Source: Sphingomonas sp.
GTDB lineage: Bacteria; Pseudomonadota; Alphaproteobacteria; Sphingomonadales; Sphingomonadaceae
DNA: 44,024 nucleotides
Reading direction: 5' to 3'
Assembly: GCF_026460985.1 (NCBI RefSeq)
Contig: NZ_JAPKNM010000022.1
Coordinates: 1 to 44,024 of the forward strand
In this document: positions 37,119-44,024 of the stretch, in pieces
Position numbering within the stretch: the first letter of the stretch is position 1
Layout: each line of letters begins with the position of its first letter
Notes under the pieces: generated by a model
The model's input: the letters and a program-made list of their open reading frames with translations, nothing else
Database searches by the model: none
Told to the model about the DNA's origin: nothing
Program-made: the position numbers and the translations under genes

Positions 37119-37736
37119 GTGGCCGACCACTCCCTCCTCGCATGGGCCTTGCTCAGCGTCGGCCTCGTGCTGACGCCGGGCCCGGACACCATGCTCGTCG
37201 CGGGTCACGCGGCGCGGGGAGGCGTGCGGGCCGGCCTGGCGGCGGTCTCGGGCGTGGTGCTCGGCGGGCTATGGTACATGGCGCTGTGCGGCTTCGGCTT
37301 TCTCAGCGTCCTCGCCGTCTTCCCGACGCTGTTCACGGTGGTGAAGACCGCCGGCGCGATCTATCTCGCCTGGCTCGGCTTCAAGCTGATCCGCGGCGCG
37401 ATCCAGCCGGCACCTGCCACCGCCGCGGCGCCGGCGCTCGGCAAGCCCTTCTGGCAGGGTCTCCTCACCACGGCGCTCAATCCCAAGGTCGCGTTGTTCT
37501 TCCTCGCCATCCTGCCGCAGTTCGTCGGCACCGGCCCTGACGCCCCGCTCAAGGGTGCGCTGCTGATCGCAGTGCCCTATGTGATGGGCGGCTTCTGGCT
37601 CGCGGGCATCGCCTTCGTCGCCGCCCGCGCGGGCCGCGCCGCGAAGGCGAGCAACGCGATGCGCTGGGTCGAAGGCGTGCTCGGTGCGGCATTCATTGGT
37701 CTCGCGGGCCGTCTGGCCCTTGCTCGGAATTCGTAA
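37119..37736 (+). CDS. LysE/RhtB-family exporter embedded in the atp operon
   Basis: The 205-residue membrane protein has about six hydrophobic segments and the family signature LTPGPDTMLVAGHAARGGVRAGLAAVSGVVLG near the N-terminus, with TTALNPKVALFFLAILPQFV at about 120-140. LysE/RhtB proteins export amino acids or related small molecules. It starts with GTG 10 bp after atpA, and its TAA is directly followed by the ATG of atpG with no gap. It must therefore be cotranscribed with, and probably coupled to, the ATP synthase genes. No functional link to ATP synthase is known to me, so the arrangement may be a chance insertion that is tolerated. Confidence 0.9.
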   Translation: MADHSLLAWALLSVGLVLTPGPDTMLVAGHAARGGVRAGLAAVSGVVLGGLWYMALCGFGFLSVLAVFPTLFTVVKTAGAIYLAWLGFKLIRGAIQPAPATAAAPALGKPFWQGLLTTALNPKVALFFLAILPQFVGTGPDAPLKGALLIAVPYVMGGFWLAGIAFVAARAGRAAKASNAMRWVEGVLGAAFIGLAGRLALARNS

Positions 37737-38627
37737 ATGGCAAGTTTGAAGGCCCTCAAGATCCGCATCGGCTCGGTGAAGTCGACCCAGAAGATCACCA
37801 AGGCGATGAAGATGGTCGCCGCCGCCAAGCTGCGCCGCGCGCAGGAAGCGGCCGAGGCCGGGCGTCCCTATGCGCAGCGCCTCGAGAGCGTCGTCGCCAG
37901 CCTCGCCTCGAAGGTGACGGTGAGCGAGAGCTCGCCCAAGCTGCTCGCCGGCACCGGCAAGGACCAGGTGCACCTGTTCGTCGTCGCCACCTCGGACAAG
38001 GGTCTGGCCGGCGCGTTCAACACCAACATCGCCCGCCTCGCCCGTCGCCGCGCACAGGAGCTGATCGCCGAGGGCAAGACGGTGAAGTTCTACACCATCG
38101 GCCGCAAGGGCCGCGCGGTGCTGAACCGGCTCTTCCCCAAGAGCTTCGTCCACGGAATCGAGCCGGGCGACCTGGGCAAGCTCGGTTTCGCCGACGCCCG
38201 CGCTTATGCCGACGATCTGATCGCGCGCTTTGAGGCGGGCGAGTTCGACGTCGCGCACCTCTTCTATTCGAACTTCAAGTCGGTGCTGACGCAGGAGCCG
38301 ACCGAGCAGCAGATCATCCCGGTCGCGGTGCCGCAGGGCGGCGCCGAGACGGCGTCGTCGGGCGCCGTCACCGCCGCGGTGACCTATGAGCCCGACGAGG
38401 AATCGATCCTCGCCGACCTGCTGCCGCGCAACGTCGCGATCCAGCTCTACCGCGCGATCCGCGAGAACGCCGCGTCCGAGCAGGGTTCGAAGATGACTGC
38501 GATGGACAACGCCACGCGCAACGCGGGCGACCTCATCAAGCGGTTGTCGATCCAGTATAACCGCGCCCGCCAGGCCGCGATCACCACCGAGCTGGTGGAA
38601 ATCATTTCGGGCGCCGAAGCGCTCTAA
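37737..38627 (+). CDS. atpG: ATP synthase F1 gamma subunit
   Basis: The 296-residue rotor subunit has the family N-terminus (KALKIRIGSVKSTQKITKAMKMVAAAKLRRAQ) and C-terminus (ERSMTAMDNATRN-like SKMTAMDNATRNAGDLI, then YNRARQAAITTELVEIISGAEAL). Its ATG abuts the stop of the exporter gene. Only a modest ribosome site (GGAA at 37726-37729) lies within the exporter's 3' end, so translation may depend on coupling. Confidence 0.97.
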   Translation: MASLKALKIRIGSVKSTQKITKAMKMVAAAKLRRAQEAAEAGRPYAQRLESVVASLASKVTVSESSPKLLAGTGKDQVHLFVVATSDKGLAGAFNTNIARLARRRAQELIAEGKTVKFYTIGRKGRAVLNRLFPKSFVHGIEPGDLGKLGFADARAYADDLIARFEAGEFDVAHLFYSNFKSVLTQEPTEQQIIPVAVPQGGAETASSGAVTAAVTYEPDEESILADLLPRNVAIQLYRAIRENAASEQGSKMTAMDNATRNAGDLIKRLSIQYNRARQAAITTELVEIISGAEAL

Positions 38628-40127
<1,500 letters not shown>

Positions 40128-40135
40128 TCAACAAA

Positions 40136-40299
40136 CCTTCTCCAGAGGGAGAAGGATACGAAGGCTTGGCAGCTTGCTGCCTAGCCGAAGTTGGATGAGG
40201 GGACGCGCTCTCGATAGGGTGATCCCCTCACCCAGCTCCGACTAAGACCTTGCTGCGCAAGGCCTAAGTCTGCGCAACCCTCTCCCGACGGGAGAGGGG
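40136..40299. repeat. Palindromic repeat, family D (copy D2), inside the atp operon
   Basis: End hairpins are CCTTCTCC-AGAG-GGAGAAGG and CCCTCTCCC-GAC-GGGAGAGGG; inner GGATGAGGGGA pairs with TCCCCTCACCC. It fills the whole atpD-atpC gap and could lower atpC expression or stabilise the upstream mRNA; that is inference. Confidence 0.82.
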
Positions 40300-40313
40300 T
40301 TTGAGGGACCAAT

Positions 40314-40565
40314 ATGCTGCACTTCGAACTCGTCACTCCCGAACGTCTCGTCCGCTCCGAGGACGTGCACATGGTCGTCGTCCCCGGCACCGAGGGCGAT
40401 TTCGGCGTGCTCGAAGGGCATGCCCCGCTGATGTCGACGATCCGCGACGGCAATCTCGAAATCTACAAGAGCGGCGCCACCACGCCCGAGACGATCCGCA
40501 TCGAGGGCGGATTCGCCGAGGTCAACGAGCGCGGCCTGACCGTACTGGCCGAGAAGGCGGACTGA
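40314..40565 (+). CDS. atpC: ATP synthase F1 epsilon subunit, short form
   Basis: The 83-residue protein holds the N-terminal beta-sandwich ([43 protein letters not shown]) and stops after the last strand ([19 protein letters not shown]). The C-terminal two-helix domain, which inhibits ATP hydrolysis in E. coli-type enzymes (about 135 aa), is absent. Short forms are known in alphaproteobacteria, so this is probably not a truncation. Its 3' half overlaps the tail of a convergent gene. Confidence 0.93.
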   Translation: MLHFELVTPERLVRSEDVHMVVVPGTEGDFGVLEGHAPLMSTIRDGNLEIYKSGATTPETIRIEGGFAEVNERGLTVLAEKAD

Positions 40566-41026
40566 ACCGTCATCCGCTGGTAGGTCCAGCGCCGCGGCTT
40601 GCTGCCGTCGGCCAGCGAAGTTTCCGCCATCAATCGCTCGCCCTCGCGCCAATAGCGGATGCGCTGCGGGTAATCATGTGCTGCGTTGAAGAAGGCCACG
40701 CCGGGCAAATCGCCGGGGCTCCACGCGAACATCGTGCGATCGCCGCCACGCGGCGCGGCAAGGAACGCCATGCGAACCACGGGGCCGTCCCCATTTTCCT
40801 GATTGAGGACGATCTGCATCGTCTCCCATTCGGAGACGCGTTCGCCGGTGCCGCTGCGACTGTTTCCCAGCATGATCCCGCCGCGCGGCGGCATCCAGCA
40901 TTCCTCGGTCCAGCGATCGCCGGAGCGCTGCTCCCAGCAGCCGCTCATCCAGTCGGGTAGCTTCGGTTCCTCTTGCGGGGTCGCAGCGGACAGCGCGAAT
41001 CCCAACCCGGCAATCCAATAGTGCAT
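40463..41026 (-). CDS. DUF6265-like secreted protein, probable stop-loss at 3' end
   Basis: The 187-residue frame has a signal peptide ([17 protein letters not shown]) and [37 protein letters not shown], then [15 protein letters not shown], which fits DUF6265. GGGAGG eight bases before ATG 41026 supports the start. The family-like part ends at WTYQR (about residue 151); the remaining 36 or so residues are simply the antisense of atpC. If one base (the A of the following ATG, plus-strand position 40573) were absent, TGA at 40572-40570 would end the protein five bases beyond the atpC stop. A single-base insertion is therefore likely. Function unknown. Confidence 0.72.
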   Translation of the reverse strand: MHYWIAGLGFALSAATPQEEPKLPDWMSGCWEQRSGDRWTEECWMPPRGGIMLGNSRSGTGERVSEWETMQIVLNQENGDGPVVRMAFLAAPRGGDRTMFAWSPGDLPGVAFFNAAHDYPQRIRYWREGERLMAETSLADGSKPRRWTYQRMTVQSAFSASTVRPRSLTSANPPSMRIVSGVVAPLL

Positions 41027-41152
41027 CGCCAATGCCTCCCGCCGGAAGAGTCGCACGATCCTTGCTCTGCGGCAATCACGCGGGATTTGGTTAGGCAATT
41101 CTCAAGCCTTGGCGGTTAAGCCTCCCTCATTGCGGGGATTACAGGTTAACCG

Positions 41153-42715
41153 ATGAGCGCTTTCGGACGACGCAGCGGAATGGGTGGCGGAGCAGCGGGC
41201 GGGCGGCCGGCGTTCGGCGTCGCGCGCCCGATGCAGGGCCCCGGCCCGGCGCCGCGCCCCTCCGATCCGATGCCGATGGGCGGCGACCAGTTCCCCCCGA
41301 TCAACAGCGTCCCCCTTCCCGGCGCCGGTGCGCCCGATCCGATGGCGGAGCGCGATCCCGCCGGCCCGAGCGTCGCCAGCAGCGATGCGCTGCAGCGCCT
41401 CGCCGACCGTCAGGCGGCGTCGGGCGATGCCGGCAATTCGCGCGTCGAGGGCTTCGAGGCCTCGATCCACCGCATTAAGGAACAGGTGCTCCCGCGCCTG
41501 CTCGAGCGCGTCGACCCCGAAGCGGCCGCGACGCTCAGCAAGGACGAGCTCGCCGAGGAATTCCGCCCGATCATCGGCGAAGTGCTCGCCGAGCTCAAGC
41601 TCACGCTCAACCGCCGCGAGCAGTTCGCGCTCGAGAAGGTGCTCGTCGACGAGCTGCTCGGCCTCGGGCCGCTCGAGGAACTGCTCTCCGATCCGGCCAT
41701 CTCGGACATCATGGTCAACGGCCCCGAGCAGACCTTCGTCGAGCGCAAGGGCAAGCTCGAGCTCGCCAACATCCAGTTCCGCGACGAGGAACATCTGTTC
41801 CAGATCGCGCAGCGCATCTGCAACTCGGTCGGCCGTCGCGTCGACCAGACCACCCCGCTTGCCGACGCGCGCCTCAAGGACGGCAGCCGCGTCAACGTGA
41901 TCGTGCCGCCGCTCTCCCTGCGCGGCACCGCGATCTCGATTCGCAAGTTCTCGGCCAAGCCGATCACGCTCGACATGATGGCCAATGGCGGCTCGATGAG
42001 CCCGAAAATGGCCACCGCGCTCAAGATCGCGGGCGCCAGCCGCTTCAACATCGTCATTTCGGGCGGCACCGGCTCGGGCAAGACGACGATGCTCAACGCG
42101 CTGTCGAAGATGATCGACCCGGGCGAGCGCGTGCTGACGATCGAGGACGCCGCCGAACTTCGCCTCCAGCAGCCGCACTGGCTGCCGCTCGAAACGCGTC
42201 CGCCCAACCTCGAGGGTCAGGGCGAGATCAGCATCCGCGATCTCGTCAAGAACGCGCTGCGTATGCGCCCGGATCGCATCATCCTCGGCGAAATCCGCGG
42301 CAGCGAGTGTTTCGACATGCTCGCCGCCATGAACACCGGCCATGACGGCTCGATGTGCACGCTCCACTCCAACTCTCCGCGCGAGGCGCTGGCGCGTATG
42401 GAGAACATGGTGATGATGTCGGACATCAAGGTGCCCAAGGAAGCGATCAGCCGCCAGATCGCCGACTCGGTCGACCTGATCATCCAGGTCAAGCGCCTGC
42501 GCGATGGCTCGCGCCGGGTGACCAACGTCACCGAAGTGATCGGCATGGAAGGCCCGGTGATCGTCACCCAGGAGCTGTTCAAGTTCGAATATCTCGACGA
42601 GTCGGCCGACGGCAAGATCATCGGCGAGTATCGCTCGATGGGCCTGCGCCCCTATACGCTCGACAAGGCCAAGCAATATGGCTTCGACCAGGCGATGCTC
42701 GAGGCGTGCCTCTGA
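41153..42715 (+). CDS. cpaF: CpaF/TadA-type secretion ATPase for Flp/Tad pili
   Basis: The 520-residue ATPase powers Flp/Tad pilus assembly. A glycine/proline-rich N-terminal stretch of about 75 residues precedes the conserved domain (LVDELLGLGPLEELLSDPAISDIMVNGP). Walker A GGTGSGKTTMLNAL is at about 303-316, ARGEIRG-like IILGEIRGSECFDML is the Walker B/Asp-box region, and NTGHDGSMCTLHSNSPREAL is the His box. The other cpa/tad genes are not in the window on either side. TTAG-N7-TCAA at 41091-41105 is a poor but correctly spaced CtrA-like site; in several alphaproteobacteria CtrA controls pilus genes. Confidence 0.95.
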   Translation: MSAFGRRSGMGGGAAGGRPAFGVARPMQGPGPAPRPSDPMPMGGDQFPPINSVPLPGAGAPDPMAERDPAGPSVASSDALQRLADRQAASGDAGNSRVEGFEASIHRIKEQVLPRLLERVDPEAAATLSKDELAEEFRPIIGEVLAELKLTLNRREQFALEKVLVDELLGLGPLEELLSDPAISDIMVNGPEQTFVERKGKLELANIQFRDEEHLFQIAQRICNSVGRRVDQTTPLADARLKDGSRVNVIVPPLSLRGTAISIRKFSAKPITLDMMANGGSMSPKMATALKIAGASRFNIVISGGTGSGKTTMLNALSKMIDPGERVLTIEDAAELRLQQPHWLPLETRPPNLEGQGEISIRDLVKNALRMRPDRIILGEIRGSECFDMLAAMNTGHDGSMCTLHSNSPREALARMENMVMMSDIKVPKEAISRQIADSVDLIIQVKRLRDGSRRVTNVTEVIGMEGPVIVTQELFKFEYLDESADGKIIGEYRSMGLRPYTLDKAKQYGFDQAMLEACL

Positions 42716-42770
42716 TCCTCGCCGCGAAGCGGTGATTTCCGGCCGGCCGTTTCCGCATTAGACTGCGCCC

Positions 42771-43913
42771 GTGCTCGCTCTGCTCGCCCCCGTCCTCGCG
42801 CTCGCCGAGCCGCAGGCCGCGACTGCGCTCGCCGGCGATACCGAGGCACGTTGGGTGGATTTCGAGCTCACGCCCTACAACCAGCTCCGCTTCCCGATCG
42901 AGCTCGACGGCCACTCGGCCTGGGCGATCCTCGATACCGGGCTCAGCGACACCATCGTCACCAGCCGCTTCGCGCGAACGGTGGGACTGACGCCCACGCG
43001 CCGCCAGCGTGCGCTCGCGATCGGCGGTGGGGTCGAGGTCGCCTGGGCCGATACCCGCTCGATCCGCTTCGGCGGATTGACCCGCACCGGCGGGCGCATC
43101 GGCATCTCGGATCCCGCGGGCGAGATCCGCTTCGGCGCGGACGTGCTCGTCGGTGCCGACATCCTCAGCTGCTGCGCGCTCGACATCGACTATGACGCGC
43201 GCCGCTTTCGCATCCTGTCGAGCGGCCGGATGCCGTTCCTCGGCAACACCGCGCCGCTCCGGCGCCGCAGCCCCAACGGCGTCTACCAGTCCGAAGTCAG
43301 CGTCGCCGGCAAGCCGCTCCGCCCGATCATCGTCGATACCGGCGACGGCGGCTCGCTGACGCTCAGCCGGACCGCCTGGACCTCCACGGGCTATCGCGGC
43401 GCGCGCGTCACCACCACGCTCGGCTGGGGCATGGGCGGCCCGGTCGTCACCGATACGCTGGTGGTCCCCTCCTTCTCGATGGCCGGCATGGCGCCGCGCG
43501 AGGCGGAACTGCGGGTCGAGGGCGAGGACGGCTTCTCGGCATCGGTCGGCGCCGCGGGGCGCCTCGGCACCGGCACGCTCCAACGCTACCGTGTCCTGCT
43601 CGATCCCCGCGCGGGCCGGATGGTCCTCCTTCCCGGAAAGGCGGCCACCGCGCGCGTCCCGCGCTCGACCAGTGGGCTGCTCGTCCAGTTCACCGGCGCT
43701 GCGCTCCGCGTCGTCCATGTCATGCGCGGCTCCCCCGCCGAGGCGAGCGGCTGGAAAGCCGGCGAGGAGATCTGCTCGGCCGACGGAGTCGCCGTCACCG
43801 ACGACGTCAGCGACGGAGCGATCGAATGGATCATAGGCACCCCCGGCCGCACCGTGCGCGTCGAGCTGTGCGACGGCACCGCGCGCAACCTGACGCTCGC
43901 GGACTTCTACTAG
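42771..43913 (+). CDS. Retropepsin-like aspartic protease with two DTG motifs and a PDZ domain
   Basis: The 380-residue protein begins with a short signal-like segment (MLALLAPVLALAEPQA). It has two half-sites: AILDTGLSD with D55 and IIVDTGDGGS with D189, followed by a PDZ-like domain at about 300-375 (VVHVMRGSPAEASGWKAGEEICSADG). A single chain with two retropepsin-like lobes could form a complete aspartic protease active site. The start is GTG 42771, 55 bp after cpaF. Its TAG stop belongs to the CTAG end of a repeat. Substrate is unknown; a role in pilin or envelope-protein processing is only suggested by the cpaF neighbour. Confidence 0.82.
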   Translation: MLALLAPVLALAEPQAATALAGDTEARWVDFELTPYNQLRFPIELDGHSAWAILDTGLSDTIVTSRFARTVGLTPTRRQRALAIGGGVEVAWADTRSIRFGGLTRTGGRIGISDPAGEIRFGADVLVGADILSCCALDIDYDARRFRILSSGRMPFLGNTAPLRRRSPNGVYQSEVSVAGKPLRPIIVDTGDGGSLTLSRTAWTSTGYRGARVTTTLGWGMGGPVVTDTLVVPSFSMAGMAPREAELRVEGEDGFSASVGAAGRLGTGTLQRYRVLLDPRAGRMVLLPGKAATARVPRSTSGLLVQFTGAALRVVHVMRGSPAEASGWKAGEEICSADGVAVTDDVSDGAIEWIIGTPGRTVRVELCDGTARNLTLADFY

Positions 43914-44024
43914 GGCGGATCGACATTCAGGTTGAAGGCTCCCCTCCCTGCTTGCAGGGAGGGGCAGGGGGTGGGTGCGCGCGTCTGCGCGCCTAAAAGA
44001 CTCGCCAATCGTGCAGCAAAAGGC
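43910..44024. repeat. Palindromic repeat with family-A boundary and family-E core, cut by window end
   Basis: It starts CTAGggcGGATCGACATTCA (43910-43929), the same outer boundary as the repeats at 16085 and 19241. The core is different: CCCCTCCCTGC-TT-GCAGGGAGGGG (43941-43964), a perfect 11-bp stem, then GGGTGGGTGCGCGCGTC, which matches the inverted right half of the repeat at 26544-26692. Confidence 0.75.

Noticed and set aside
40314..40565. Truncated atpC pseudogene
   Set aside because: The beta-sandwich is complete and short epsilon subunits are known in alphaproteobacteria.

Overview
The window is GC-rich chromosomal DNA that looks like a sphingomonad alphaproteobacterium (Sphingomonas or a close relative). 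The reasons are: an F1-only ATP synthase operon (atpHAGDC with no F0 genes), an 83-residue AtpC, the rsmI-yraN-gshB order, a CpaF-type pilus ATPase, and many GC-rich palindromic repeats between genes. The identification rests on gene content and style only; no search was run.

Layout. Positions 1-10,383 form a plant polysaccharide locus: a GH35 beta-galactosidase cut by the window edge, a GH105 unsaturated-uronyl hydrolase, a GH115 alpha-glucuronidase, a divergent oligogalacturonate lyase (PL22), a GPH-type sugar symporter and a GH43-like hydrolase. Together they fit removal of galactose and glucuronate side groups from xylan or pectin and use of the resulting uronates. tRNA-Gly(TCC) follows at 10,419, with hemW 14 bp behind it. 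Positions 11,750-16,088 are housekeeping: an LpoA-like lipoprotein divergent from rsmI, a small unknown gene, yraN, gshB and a DedA protein. On the minus strand come a small secreted protein, a transaldolase-family aldolase and xerC (18,397-16,271). A DUF2490 protein and priA follow on the plus strand.

Positions 21,730-26,533 hold the least familiar cluster: two tandem paralogous secreted zinc-metallopeptidase/TPR proteins (512 and 511 aa) followed by a trypsin-like protease with two membrane segments (515 aa). Then come a DUF1203 gene with ada (minus), a second small sugar operon (hexuronate-type MFS transporter plus GH43 beta-xylosidase) behind a perfect 12-bp palindrome resembling the Xanthomonas xyl-box, a PilZ protein, and a DEAD-box RNA helicase with a long leader.

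Positions 35,013-40,565 encode F1 ATP synthase. A LysE-family exporter gene is embedded between atpA and atpG, a palindromic repeat separates atpD from atpC, and the leader carries an intrinsic-terminator-like hairpin. A DUF6265 gene runs into atpC from the opposite side, apparently after losing its stop codon. The window ends with cpaF, a two-DTG aspartic-protease/PDZ protein and part of another repeat.

Eleven palindromic repeats of about five types sit between genes. The termini of one type contain CTAG, which supplies the TAG stop codons of adjacent genes.
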